A stretch of 64,000 nucleotides of DNA. Origin: Streptomyces flavotricini (GTDB lineage: Bacteria; Actinomycetota; Actinomycetes; Streptomycetales; Streptomycetaceae). The notes beneath the pieces were generated by a model. It searched no databases, was not told the origin of the DNA, and saw only the letters and a list, made by a program, of their open reading frames with translations. A program made the position numbers and the translations under genes. Location: positions 1,601,344-1,665,343 of the forward strand of contig NZ_JAINUL010000001.1 in the NCBI RefSeq assembly GCF_020639365.1, in the 5' to 3' direction. Positions 8,691-17,485 of the stretch are shown here, one piece after another (positions within the stretch are counted from its first letter, which is position 1; the number at the start of each line of letters is the position of its first letter).

Positions 8691-10207
8691 GTTCTGCTCC
8701 TTGTACCGGTCACGAGGGCGGCGCGGTCGATCAGGTCCCGAGCGTACGGGTCTCGGCTGACGGGGGCGAGCTCGCCCACCATCGCATCGATGTGCTCGTT
8801 GAGCCGGGCCGACTGGAGCTGTTCGGCGAGGTCGAGCGCCTGGTGCGCCGTGGAGCACCCTGCTTCCAGCTCGCCCTTCCTGAGGTAGGCGGACGCAGCA
8901 CGGGAGAGGAACAGGGCGTTGGTGCGCTGGTCCGCCGGGTTCAGCGCCTTGCGCGCCTCGGTGAAGCTGACGGCGGCCTCGGGCGGATCGCCCAGGTCGA
9001 GGTAGGCACTGCCGGCCTGTCCGTGGATCTCACCTTCGTTGATCCAGTAGAGCCAGTGGGGATCTGACTCGGAGCGTCCGCAGCCGCAGAGTTCGGCGGC
9101 CTCGCCGAGCGCGGTGAGCGCTGCCTGTCGTTCGCCCAGTTTCGCGTGGCCTCGCGCCTGCCTGGTGAGCAGCATGGCTTCGAGGGCGGGGGTGCCGAGG
9201 GTTTTGATCTTCTCGCGGGCAGCTCGCGCTGCGGTGACCGCCGTGCGCGGCTGCCCGGTGGAGTACCCGTGAATGGCCAGGTAGGAGAGGGCTCCGGCGC
9301 CGAGGCGGTCGTCACCGGAGACCTTGGCGGCTCGCAGCGCCGCGAGCAGGTAGTGCTGTGCGTGGTCGTGCCGTCCGGAGTCGAAGGCAAACCAGCCGGT
9401 CTGGGTGGCGGTGTCGGCGACGATGCCGGCCAGGCGGCGACCGATGTCTTCCGTGTACGACGCCTTCTGCAGGAGACGTTTGAGTAGTTCTAGGTGGGCG
9501 TCGCCCAGTTCGCTCAGTGTGCCGCTGCCGCCGCTCGCGTCCATGATGCGCAGGCGGTCGGTAGTCGCCTGCAGGTTGTCCAGCAATTCCGCCGAGAGCT
9601 GGCTGCCGTCGGCGGCACGCTGGAGGGGCTCGGCCTCGGCGGTGCCCCAGTGGTGTACGAAGGCGGTGAGGGCGATCCCGCTCACCGTGAGGAACTGCCG
9701 GCGGTCTATCACGTCGCCTCCAACCGCGTGGTCCAGTGCTGCCACCATACGGGCGGCGCTCCACGGGAGGGTGGGATCAAGATCGCCTGTCGCCTGGTCC
9801 ACGGGCGGCGGAGGCACCGTCCCGGGCGACCGGGGAAGCGGGAGCTGCACGAGCTCGGCGGGAGCACCGAGGCCCGCAACGAATTCGGTGATCTTGTCGA
9901 TGTTGGTGAGGCGACGGCTGCCCGACTCCAGCATGGATAAGAACGCTTGGCTCAGTCCGGTGAGCTGGGCCATGTCCTCTTGGCGCAGCGAACCTCGTTG
10001 CCTGATCAGACGACTTGCCTTGCCGAAGTCCAAGGCAGCAAAGGCCTGTCGAACGGCGATGTCCCGCCAGACTCGATCCGGCACAACAGGTAGCGAGGGG
10101 ACTTCGGGAACTCGAGCGCGAGTGCAGGCGGCGCAGAGCCCGTCCGGGTTGTACTGGCTGAGCTGGCAGCCGCACTGGTCGCAGTGCCGCAGCGCGTGCT
10201 GGACCAC
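8687..10207 (-). CDS. XRE-family regulator with N-terminal zinc ribbon and TPR-like domain
   Basis: 506 residues from the GTG at 10207, chosen because GAGGAGG lies about 8 bases upstream; the longer frame from 10240 lacks a site. Cys9, Cys12, Cys25 and Cys28 form a zinc-ribbon pattern. Residues about 70-110 are an XRE HTH (EDMAQLTGLSQAFLSMLESG). The C-terminal 300 residues are Ala/Leu-rich helical repeats typical of TPR ligand-sensing domains. It has the same length and plan as the regulator at 12253-13773, so the two are paralogues. Likely controls itself and the coupled HAD gene through the palindrome 66 bases upstream. Confidence 0.8.
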   Translation of the reverse strand: MVQHALRHCDQCGCQLSQYNPDGLCAACTRARVPEVPSLPVVPDRVWRDIAVRQAFAALDFGKASRLIRQRGSLRQEDMAQLTGLSQAFLSMLESGSRRLTNIDKITEFVAGLGAPAELVQLPLPRSPGTVPPPPVDQATGDLDPTLPWSAARMVAALDHAVGGDVIDRRQFLTVSGIALTAFVHHWGTAEAEPLQRAADGSQLSAELLDNLQATTDRLRIMDASGGSGTLSELGDAHLELLKRLLQKASYTEDIGRRLAGIVADTATQTGWFAFDSGRHDHAQHYLLAALRAAKVSGDDRLGAGALSYLAIHGYSTGQPRTAVTAARAAREKIKTLGTPALEAMLLTRQARGHAKLGERQAALTALGEAAELCGCGRSESDPHWLYWINEGEIHGQAGSAYLDLGDPPEAAVSFTEARKALNPADQRTNALFLSRAASAYLRKGELEAGCSTAHQALDLAEQLQSARLNEHIDAMVGELAPVSRDPYARDLIDRAALVTGTRSRT

Positions 10208-10272
10208 CTGTTGCCTCCTCACCGGGAACGTACCCCGCACGAAGGTGCAGGTAGAGAACCGAGATCACCCCA

Positions 10273-10282
10273 GTGATATCAC
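10273..10282. promoter_or_regulatory. Palindrome GTGATATCAC upstream of XRE-TPR gene
   Basis: A perfect 10-base palindrome inside CAGTGATATCACC, 66 bases upstream of the regulator start at 10207. The same 13 bases occur 63 bases upstream of the paralogous regulator at 13773. A half-site (GATCACC) lies just beside it at 10263-10269. Probably an operator for one or both regulators, or for a common repressor. Confidence 0.6.
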
Positions 10283-10404
10283 CCATGGAGTGTGCCCGCC
10301 GGGTGGTTCCCGGTCACCCTTGTGCCTCATTCAGCCGCTATCCAGGGCCAATTGCGAGGAAGTCCGGGTCCTGTCTTTGCCCTGGAGAGAGGAAGTGCGT
10401 CTCC

Positions 10405-10599
10405 GTGGCGATCAGTGTCTCCGTCGTCGTGCTGCTCGCGGTTTGTGTCGTCTTGCTCGTCAGGAAGGGCGGTCTGAATACGGGGCACGCACTCGTGTGC
10501 ACGCTGTTGGGGTTCTACCTGGCCAGCTCGTCCATGGCACCCGCGATCTCCCAGCTCGCAGCGAACGTCGCACGTCTGATCAGCGGGATCAAGTTCTAG
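10405..10599 (+). CDS. Small two-helix membrane protein
   Basis: 64 residues from the GTG at 10405, with GAGAGAGGAAG about 9 bases upstream. It has two hydrophobic segments, VAISVSVVVLLAVCVVLLV and a second near residues 30-48 (HALVCTLLGFYLASS), separated by a short basic-Gly turn. Similar small membrane proteins are common in Streptomyces and on its plasmids; I know no function for them. The start is preferred to the longer frame from 10273 because only this part has a membrane-protein composition. Confidence 0.6.
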   Translation: MAISVSVVVLLAVCVVLLVRKGGLNTGHALVCTLLGFYLASSSMAPAISQLAANVARLISGIKF

Positions 10600-10640
10600 G
10601 TCGCCCATGCCTGAAGTCCTGTCTGCCCGCCCGGGCCGGC

Positions 10641-11402
10641 ATGCCTGTAGAAGCGGTCAAGACCGAAGGCGCCCCGGGAAAGGTCGAAGTAACCTTCCCC
10701 TACGGTGCCGCACTGGCAGCGTGCGACAACCATCTCGTCTTCAAGCACGCTGCACGGACCCTGGCCGGCAGGTCCGGCATGACCTCAACGTTCATGGCCG
10801 CCCCTCAGTCAGGGATCGCAAGCGGACGGCACCTGCACTTGTCCCTCACCCACAGCGGCGACCCCATGCTCGCCGGGCCGGCCGCTCGGCTGTCCGAGAC
10901 CGGCTAGCAGGCCGTCGCCGGGCTCGTCTCCGCGCTGCCCGGGCTCACGATGCTGTACGCGCCGAACATCAACTCCTACAAGAGGTACGCCCCCGGCTCG
11001 TTCGCCCCCACTCGCATGACCTGGGGCTACGACAACCGCACCTGCGCCGTGCGGGTCGTCGGCCACGGCCAGGGCGTCCACCTGGAGATCCGTGTGCCCG
11101 GGGCGGACGCGAATCCGTATCTGGCCGTCTCGGCCGCTGTAGCCGCAATCGTCCACGGCATCGAGCGCAAGCTCGCTCCGCCCGACCCCTGCACGTCCAA
11201 CGCATACGAGGCCGCCGACGCAGCCCTCATGCCGACGGCCCTTGAGCAAGCCCGCTCGGCGTTCCGACACAGCCCCGTCGCCGAGGAGGCATTCGGCAAG
11301 GACGTCGTCGCGCACTACGCGCAACTTGCCCAGCTCGAACTCGACCACCACCGCGGCATCGTCACCGACGCCGAGCAGGCCAGGTGGTTGACCCGCGCCT
11401 GA
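10641..11402 (+). pseudogene. Glutamine synthetase-family C-terminal fragment with in-frame stop
   Basis: The frame reads as the catalytic C-terminal part of a GlnA-like ligase: PVEAVKTEGAPGKVEVTF, then HLHLSLTHSGDP (metal/ATP region), a TAG at 10905-10907, and on in the same frame with NINSYKRYAPGSFAPTR and LEIRVPGADANPYL. The N-terminal beta-grasp domain (roughly 150-180 residues) is missing and nothing upstream supplies it. Both defects point to a pseudogene, probably of the glutamine or gamma-glutamylamine ligase type. An amber readthrough protein is possible but would still be truncated. Confidence 0.8.
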
Positions 11403-11597
11403 CCGGCGCACCCTCGGACCAGGCCCCGGCCGGGAGAGCTCTCACCTCGGCTGGGGCCTGCCCAGCAACCCGTGCACTCACCCCGCTCCGCCGGACGGTT
11501 CTCCACTGCGCGCCATAACCAGGTCCGGGCGGACGCCCGTGGGGGCTTGGTCAGACGCAGCGAGAATAGGCAAAGGGGTAGGTGGGCCAGCCGCAGA

Positions 11598-12311
11598 TCA
11601 CCGTGGCTGAGGCCCGAGCGGAAGGGTGTGCACGACCCTCCACTGGTACGCGCGCCTCTCACGGCGCAGTTCTACGAGATGCACATCGGAGATCGTGACG
11701 GAGACCGCTGGCATCTGTCGAAGGGGGCCCAAAGCCTCACGCACCGGGGCCGAGGACCGCCTCCGGTTGCTGTACGCGATGCCGATGTGCGGCCTAAGAA
11801 GCCCTGTGGGCTTCCGGGGTGGCAGTCCGATCTGGAGGCCGGCCAGCGAGAGGGCAGCATGGAGTTCCAGGACGGGATTCCAGGGGCCTACGCTGTAGCG
11901 GAGTGCGCCTCGTGACGCTGTGAGAGGGACTGCCACGAGACTGAAAGCCGCGGGCAGGGATTCGGTGGCCGTCGTGACAAGGTGTTCCAGCTGGCCAGCG
12001 TTCACCTCACCGACGAGCCCCACCCGTGCCAGGGTCAGATGCAGTCCGTCCTCGGCGATCTCGTCGAACCCGAGGTGGCTGAGTTGCCGCTGACAGTCCT
12101 GCGCCTGGGAAACCAAGGGCGCCTCCGGCGGAACGGTGATCATCCAGTAGTACGCCCGAGTGGAATCGCTCCACCCCGGCCGGTCCCAGTGATTGATCAT
12201 CTCGTCAACCGCATCGAAGGCGGTCCAGTCGTGCTCGGCGATGGCATCGAGATCAGTGACGCTGGGCGGGGGTGTGGGAGGAAACGCGCCAGGGTCGCTC
12301 AAGAGATGCAC
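11598..12311 (-). CDS. 2'-5' RNA ligase superfamily protein
   Basis: 237 residues from the GTG at 12311, which has AAGGGGCAGG upstream and overlaps the end of the upstream regulator by 59 bases. The two H-x-(T/S/G) signatures of the LigT/2H phosphoesterase fold are visible as HLTLARVG and, about 100 residues later, RPHIGIAY, the second with Gly in the third place. Family members cleave or ligate 2',5'- or cyclic phosphodiester bonds. Gene order (regulator then enzyme) repeats the 8-10 kb pair, so the regulator probably senses a ligand related to this activity. Confidence 0.7.
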   Translation of the reverse strand: MHLLSDPGAFPPTPPPSVTDLDAIAEHDWTAFDAVDEMINHWDRPGWSDSTRAYYWMITVPPEAPLVSQAQDCQRQLSHLGFDEIAEDGLHLTLARVGLVGEVNAGQLEHLVTTATESLPAAFSLVAVPLTASRGALRYSVGPWNPVLELHAALSLAGLQIGLPPRKPTGLLRPHIGIAYSNRRRSSAPVREALGPLRQMPAVSVTISDVHLVELRRERRAYQWRVVHTLPLGPQPR

Positions 12312-13773
12312 GTCCTGCCCCTTCCAGTTGCCCGACTGGCCGTGCGATCTTCGCAGTTTTGGCCAGATGTCTTGCCTGAGGAGCATCCTGCCAGGAGCGG
12401 AGCGCCTCCCCGTACTCACCCACTGCCTGCAGATCACGCCAGTCCTGGGTTCGAGCATAGAGCTCACCCGCCCGCTGCACGACGGATCGGATCGGCGGTC
12501 CACCACCACCCTCAAGGACCTGGCGGCCGAGCACCATGGCGTGTTCGACTTCCGGGCGCGGGCCGGCCAGGAGAGCGGTCGCAACGTCAAGACGTACGAG
12601 GGCACGACTCCATGCCGATTCGGACTGCTCGACGAGTTCGTCGATCTGATCCGCGTACTCGAGCACCCGCTGAGCGTTGCCAAGGGAGACGTGAACCGTA
12701 GCGACGTTGGCTAACGTACGCGCCGTTCCATACGCCTCGAAGGAGATGCAGGAGGTCAGAGTCGGCGGCGTGCTGTGCTTACTGCTGAGATCTTCGGCGC
12801 TCGCGATGGATCGCTCGGCCTCCGCCCGCTGGTTGAGCTTGCCCAGCGCCCGGGCGCGGCCGTTCGCGTGAAGGCGGATGGCCTGGGGATGGCCTGGGGC
12901 GACGGCCAGTCCGACGTCAGCCCATTGGACAGCAGCCTCATACCGTCCGGCGTAGTAGGCGTTCAGGGACCTGGTGCCGTACGTCCACATGATCAGCTCA
13001 ACGTCTCGGATCTCCTCGGCAAGGGACTGCGCCTCAGAGCAGTACGCCTCTGCCAGCGATTCTCGTCCAGCGTTGACGGCCATGTAGCCCAGCAACCCCG
13101 ACGCCTGTGCCGCCAGGCGAAAGAGTGACCGCCTGTGCTCCGGCGGCTGCCGGCCGTCCAGAAGGCCCTGAATGAAGGAACGGAGCTCGACGGCCTCCGT
13201 CACGAGCTGGTACGGGCCTTCGCCTTCATACCGCTCAACGATCTCAGCGACTCCCTGCTCCAGGAGCAGAAGGGCGGTCGAGTCCACGTTGGATGCAGTT
13301 GTCGCATTCAAACGCTTGGCGATCTCAACCGGACTCTCCCAAGCGGGTATCGCGGGCGCAGGCTGGCCGAGACTGGGCATCTGAGGTTCGCACATGCCGG
13401 CCTGCACCGGCTGAGGAGCGACATCCGGAGGTACCCGCAAGCGCGAGAGAACTGAAATGATCTTGTCGATGTTCGCCAGTCGCCGGCCTCCTGACTCCAA
13501 CGTCGAAAGAAACGATTGGCTGAGGCCGGTGAGTTCAGCCATGTCCTCTTGGCGCAAATTCGCGATCTCCCGGATTCGGCGGAAGGCACGACCGAAGTCC
13601 CATTCAGACATCGCCTCAGCGACCTCGGCGTCCCGCCATACCTGGTGCGGCAGATGAGGACCTGCCGACACGTCATCGGCCGCGGTCCGGATGCAGGCAG
13701 CACACATCGGTTCGGTGTTGTAGCGGCTGAGAGAACAGTCGCAGCGGCTGCAGCGTCGTTCGTTCCGTGCCAT
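12253..13773 (-). CDS. XRE-family regulator with N-terminal zinc ribbon and TPR-like domain (paralogue)
   Basis: 506 residues from the ATG at 13773, preceded by GGGGAGG. Cys8, Cys11, Cys24 and Cys27 repeat the zinc-ribbon pattern of the 8687-10207 protein; the HTH reads EDMAELTGLSQSFLSTLESG, almost identical to the paralogue. The rest is helical TPR-like repeats, but diverged, suggesting different ligands with a similar DNA site. The GTGATATCAC palindrome lies 63 bases upstream. It is followed, with a long overlap, by the 2'-5' RNA ligase-like gene. Confidence 0.8.
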   Translation of the reverse strand: MARNERRCSRCDCSLSRYNTEPMCAACIRTAADDVSAGPHLPHQVWRDAEVAEAMSEWDFGRAFRRIREIANLRQEDMAELTGLSQSFLSTLESGGRRLANIDKIISVLSRLRVPPDVAPQPVQAGMCEPQMPSLGQPAPAIPAWESPVEIAKRLNATTASNVDSTALLLLEQGVAEIVERYEGEGPYQLVTEAVELRSFIQGLLDGRQPPEHRRSLFRLAAQASGLLGYMAVNAGRESLAEAYCSEAQSLAEEIRDVELIMWTYGTRSLNAYYAGRYEAAVQWADVGLAVAPGHPQAIRLHANGRARALGKLNQRAEAERSIASAEDLSSKHSTPPTLTSCISFEAYGTARTLANVATVHVSLGNAQRVLEYADQIDELVEQSESAWSRALVRLDVATALLAGPRPEVEHAMVLGRQVLEGGGGPPIRSVVQRAGELYARTQDWRDLQAVGEYGEALRSWQDAPQARHLAKTAKIARPVGQLEGAGRASLERPWRVSSHTPAQRH

Positions 13774-13835
13774 GAGTGCCTCCCCGCTCGGGTCCGGGAG
13801 CCTGGTCAGAGAGCCCGCGGAGCGCAATGACATCA

Positions 13836-13845
13836 GTGATATCAC
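13836..13845. promoter_or_regulatory. Palindrome GTGATATCAC upstream of second XRE-TPR gene
   Basis: Identical 10-base palindrome, and identical 13-base context, to that at 10273. Spacing to the start codon is 63 bases against 66 for the other, so position is conserved as well as sequence. Likely a shared operator or promoter element. The rest of 13846-14098 shows no gene. Confidence 0.6.
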
Positions 13846-14098
13846 CGGCTCGATTCATGAACATCGTCTTCGCGTCACACACTTGGGCTGCCAAGTCGCG
13901 GCGCAGATGCGGAGTTCAGCCCGCAATGCGGCGTCCTTGGCGTCGGCAGCCGGCGCTCAGCAGGCCCACCACGCTCCGGCGTGACCAGCTCACCCTGTCC
14001 GGATTCCCCAACCCACCATGACAGCTACCCACGAAGGGCATGACAGGTGTCTCCACGAGCCGAGCCAGTTGACGGCCCGCTGACAGCCGTCCGGCCCC

Positions 14099-15169
14099 AT
14101 GGCGGTTGGCACCGTGCATGACGAGGAACAGCAGAACGAGTTCGTGGCCGAGGTGCTCGAACTGCGGTACGGACTAAGTGCTGACGGGATCGAGCGGGTG
14201 CCGCCCACGGACCTCGGGGCCGTGATCAACCGGCGAGTTCTGACCTCTGGCGGCGATCGGGTGTACATCAAGGAGTACCCCGGCGGGGGCACACTGCACG
14301 AGGTCCGTGCGGCTTTGGACATGGCGCAGTTCTGCTTCGCCGCTCAGCTTCCCGTGCCGCGAGTCTGGCCGGATGAGAGCGGAGACGTACTGAGCGAGTT
14401 CGGCGGCAGCGCGTGGGCAGTGGTCTCGGAGGCACCGGGTCGCATCAGTCCGCACGTGATGTCCGGGCCCCAGGCAGAACACATCGGGATGGTCTTGGGC
14501 CGCATGCACAGGGTTCTCGCCGCCTACCCACTCCCCCAGTCCAGCCAGCCCAGGCGCTGGTCCAGTCACCCCGTCGAGGGAGCCTTGGCGGAGTGTGATG
14601 CTTTGCTTCGACGACTGCCGGCGCAGCTCCTGAATGGTCCGACAAGCCTGCGCACCGATCTAGCCCAGAGGGCAGATGATCTTCGTGGCGAGGCGGAGCG
14701 TCTCCGGTCGGGTGTGCCCCGGGATCTGGTGGAACACGCCATCCATGGAGGGTTCACCCCCAGACACGTCCTGCTTGTGACCGATGTGGTTACGGGGGTC
14801 ATCGGCTTCCGCTGCCAGAGCGGGATGCCTGCATGGGAACTGGGGAGGATCGCGCTCGATCCGCGGACTGTCGCAGGCAACGACGAATGGCTCGGCGGCG
14901 TGATCGCTCTGGTCTCCGCCTACAGATCAGAGAACCCCACCCTCCCAGTCAGGGACATCACAGCAAGCGCCCGAATCGCGTTGCTTCACATGTTGTTCAG
15001 CTTCGGCGGCGCAAAGACCACGACGTGCTGCACATCCCTCGAGGCAGACGGCCTGAGGCACCGTTGGGCTGATCAACAAGCGGCCATCCGCAGGGTCCTG
15101 ACGAGCCTCGACGATCTCGAAGAGGCTCTCCGGTCCACGCCTGGCCACTCGCCTGGAACCCGCCGATGA
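14099..15169 (+). CDS. APH-fold protein with degenerate catalytic loop
   Basis: 356 residues. The overall pattern follows aminoglycoside phosphotransferases: an N-lobe with VYIKEYPGGG (ATP-site Lys), then GMVLGRMHRVL, then the catalytic region. There HGGFTPRHVLLV replaces the usual HGDxxxxN, and GFRCQSG replaces the metal-binding D-x-D. The Asp needed for phosphotransfer is gone, so this may be a pseudokinase. The start has no clear ribosome site, so an internal start a few codons on is possible. It stands alone between two minus-strand operons. Confidence 0.6.
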   Translation: MAVGTVHDEEQQNEFVAEVLELRYGLSADGIERVPPTDLGAVINRRVLTSGGDRVYIKEYPGGGTLHEVRAALDMAQFCFAAQLPVPRVWPDESGDVLSEFGGSAWAVVSEAPGRISPHVMSGPQAEHIGMVLGRMHRVLAAYPLPQSSQPRRWSSHPVEGALAECDALLRRLPAQLLNGPTSLRTDLAQRADDLRGEAERLRSGVPRDLVEHAIHGGFTPRHVLLVTDVVTGVIGFRCQSGMPAWELGRIALDPRTVAGNDEWLGGVIALVSAYRSENPTLPVRDITASARIALLHMLFSFGGAKTTTCCTSLEADGLRHRWADQQAAIRRVLTSLDDLEEALRSTPGHSPGTRR

Positions 15170-15309
15170 GCACCGCACCCGACAACACATCGCGACGCCT
15201 GGTCCTGACCGTCGACTCTTCGAGGCTGAGATTGCACACGCGCCCGAGCGGTACCCCAGGATGTCCGCCTGCCGACGTGGACGTGTCTCCGCCACCCACG
15301 GGCGAGGTC

Positions 15310-15798
15310 CTACTCGGGTCGGTTGGCCGCGGGCTCCCAGTAGTTCGCCAGCATCGCCGCCGGCCAGGCCGGAGCGGTGACCGGACCGCGGGGGCCCATC
15401 TCCTCGAAGTAGGGGGCCAGGTCGTAGATCGGAGTCCCGGCCACGGCGTCGAGGTCGGTGACGTGGAGGTCCCGGCCTTCCACCTTGAGCAGGCGGGGGA
15501 AGGACGTCGCCATGCGGTTGGGACGTCGGTGGTTTCGGTGCACGAAGGTACCGGTGGGCTCCCACGTCGGGTCGTTGCGAGGGCTGCGGGCTCCGAGGTG
15601 CAGGTCGGCGTCGGAACCCAGGTGGAACCGCCAGGTCACGATCAGGTGGGAGAACTCGTCGAGTCCGCGCAGGGTGTCCAGCGGGAAGTCTGGGCGCATG
15701 CGGATGATCGATTCGACTCCGCCCTGGTAGTCGTCGGCCGGCGTCTGGTGGCCACCGACGACGTGGGCGATGGCCTCGATCGTGATCGGGTCGTGCAC
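15310..15798 (-). CDS. TrmO-type (UPF0066/YaeB) SAM-dependent methyltransferase
   Basis: 162 residues, the normal length. It shows the hallmark segments of the YaeB/TrmO beta-barrel family: LRGLDEFSHLIVTWRFH (E-F-S-H-L), then RRPNRMATSF (the R-P-N-x-x region), then VEGRDLHVTDLDAVAGTPI and YDLAPYFEE. E. coli TrmO N-methylates t6A37 of tRNA with SAM; other family members modify small molecules. It is the enzyme partner, 72 bases downstream, of the regulator at 15871-17274, the third regulator-enzyme pair in a row. The tRNA substrate is inferred from family only. Confidence 0.85.
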   Translation of the reverse strand: MHDPITIEAIAHVVGGHQTPADDYQGGVESIIRMRPDFPLDTLRGLDEFSHLIVTWRFHLGSDADLHLGARSPRNDPTWEPTGTFVHRNHRRPNRMATSFPRLLKVEGRDLHVTDLDAVAGTPIYDLAPYFEEMGPRGPVTAPAWPAAMLANYWEPAANRPE

Positions 15799-15870
15799 GC
15801 ATTCCTCCCCTGGGACTACCGGACCGGCTCGGCTATTGGCTCGGCTCGGGCCGGTGGTGTGACGGCGCGG

Positions 15871-17274
15871 TCAGCGTACCCGGCTGATCACGATGCGGGC
15901 GCGGTCGTCCAGGCGGGCCAGCGCGGTGCCGCCGCGGCCGCGGTACGGGGACAGGGCACGGCGCATCTGGACGACGGTGTCCAGGGCGCGTCCGGACTGG
16001 ACTCCCTGCATGGCGTCGAGGGCCTGGGTCCAGGTCGCGCACGCCACGTCGAGTGCGCCCCGCTGTATCTGGACCGCACCCAGGAGGCCGAGGGTGACGG
16101 CGTGCGTGCGGGCGAAGGCCGTGCTCTTGCGAGTACGTACGCTACGCAGGAACTCCCGCTCGGCGCCTTGGAGATCGCCGAGGGCTTGCAAGGTGCGGGC
16201 TGTCTCGTGCGCGAGGGACGCTTCAGAGAAGAAGAAGACCCTTGCGGGCTCGTCGTCACCGGCTTGGGCGCTGCGCAGGTCGTCCTCGGCTCGCAGCAGG
16301 GCTGGGATGGCCTCCTGCTTATGGCCGGCGGCTGCCAGGGTGCGGGCGTGGACGACGCCGAGGAGGGAGCGTTCGCGGGAGCTGGCGTTGGTGTAGCGGC
16401 GCTGGGAGACGGAGGTCTCGGCCAGCTGGAGGGCCTGCGTGGGGTGGCCGAGGTCGAGGGTCTGGTGGGCCTGTGCGCGGAGGATGTGTCCTGCCAGCGG
16501 GGCGTCGTCCGCCTCGGCGGACAGTTGCAGGGCGAGGCTGAGCCACTTTTGGGCCAGCACGTGCTCGGAGGCGTCGAACGCTGTCCAGCCTGCCAGGTAG
16601 GCCAGTTCGCCGGCAGCCGTGAACATCTCCTGCCGGATGCGCTCGTCAGGGAACGGGCTACCAAGGTAGGCGGCCACGTCCGTGCGGAGGTAGGCCACCA
16701 GCGCGGACCGTCCGTCTCCTCCACCACGCCGCTGCTCGCGCTGCGACAGCAGCTGGGTCATCTCCCGTACGGCGGCCACGTCGTCCGGCCCGACCGTCCG
16801 GCCAGCCGGAGGTCGCCGGGTACGGGCGGCGGTCAGGGAGTCCTCCCACCACCCGGTGGACGGCAGGCTCATTCCGGCGAGCGAGAAGGCGGCGCGTTTG
16901 AGGGCCAGGCGGCGCTCCAGGTCCAAGTCGGTCCCCCCGAGATCCACGAGCTGTGCGATGGTGTCGCCGCCTCGAGGACGCATCGAACCCGCCTGTTCGT
17001 CGGGGTCGTTGAGCCCGATGTCGGCAGGCGTGACGATGCGGTTCAGCCCCTTGCCGAGCAGTCCTCGCGACAGCGTCTCGCACAAGATACGGGTCGCCGT
17101 CGGCCCCGGATGCGCTCCTCGAATCCACTGGTTGACGTGGGAGCGCGTGATGGACTGCAGCTCCGTGGCTCCGACCTCGGAGGCGACGCGCACCACGTGC
17201 GCGGCTGCCGCGACCTGCGACCAGCCGATTTCCTGGAGTACGCCTTCCAGTCGCGTGTTCCGTTCGCGCGGCAC
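15871..17274 (-). CDS. HTH/TPR-type transcriptional regulator
   Basis: 467 residues from the GTG at 17274 (AGGAGCG about 7 bases upstream). The first 60 residues contain an HTH-like segment (SITRSHVNQWIRGAHPGPT), followed by about 330 residues of Ala/Leu/Arg-rich helical hairpins with TPR spacing. Streptomyces has many such proteins with roles in development and antibiotic control. There is no zinc ribbon, so it is a different subfamily from the two upstream paralogues. Likely regulates the downstream TrmO-like gene and perhaps the divergent ATPase-methyltransferase operon. Confidence 0.65.
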   Translation of the reverse strand: MPRERNTRLEGVLQEIGWSQVAAAAHVVRVASEVGATELQSITRSHVNQWIRGAHPGPTATRILCETLSRGLLGKGLNRIVTPADIGLNDPDEQAGSMRPRGGDTIAQLVDLGGTDLDLERRLALKRAAFSLAGMSLPSTGWWEDSLTAARTRRPPAGRTVGPDDVAAVREMTQLLSQREQRRGGGDGRSALVAYLRTDVAAYLGSPFPDERIRQEMFTAAGELAYLAGWTAFDASEHVLAQKWLSLALQLSAEADDAPLAGHILRAQAHQTLDLGHPTQALQLAETSVSQRRYTNASSRERSLLGVVHARTLAAAGHKQEAIPALLRAEDDLRSAQAGDDEPARVFFFSEASLAHETARTLQALGDLQGAEREFLRSVRTRKSTAFARTHAVTLGLLGAVQIQRGALDVACATWTQALDAMQGVQSGRALDTVVQMRRALSPYRGRGGTALARLDDRARIVISRVR

Positions 17275-17301
17275 GCAGCGCTCCTGTCCACGAAACGATC
17301 T

Positions 17302-17317
17302 TTACCCGCGTTACCCG
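17302..17317. promoter_or_regulatory. Direct repeat TTACCCG in divergent promoter region
   Basis: Two copies of TTACCCG nine bases apart lie 28 bases upstream of the minus-strand regulator and about 170 bases from the plus-strand ATPase gene. Read on the minus strand they give GGGTAA twice. Nine-base phasing is not a full helical turn, so this is only a candidate operator. Confidence 0.25.
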
Positions 17318-17485
17318 TCCCCGACCGCGCTTCGGGATACCCACACGGGGTGAAACGCGGTTCGCTGAGCGTAACGGTAGCCCCAAGGGCCACTGACACG
17401 GCCGCAGTTCGGCCATCGACCGCACCAGCACATGGCTCCCCGGCGGGGTCTACACGTCCGCGGAATGGAACGAGGTGAGGTGACC

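Noticed and set aside
15166..17478. 770-codon plus-strand frame
   Set aside because: It runs antisense to the TPR regulator and the TrmO-like gene, whose families are clear; its residues have no family pattern. It is a GC-rich shadow frame.
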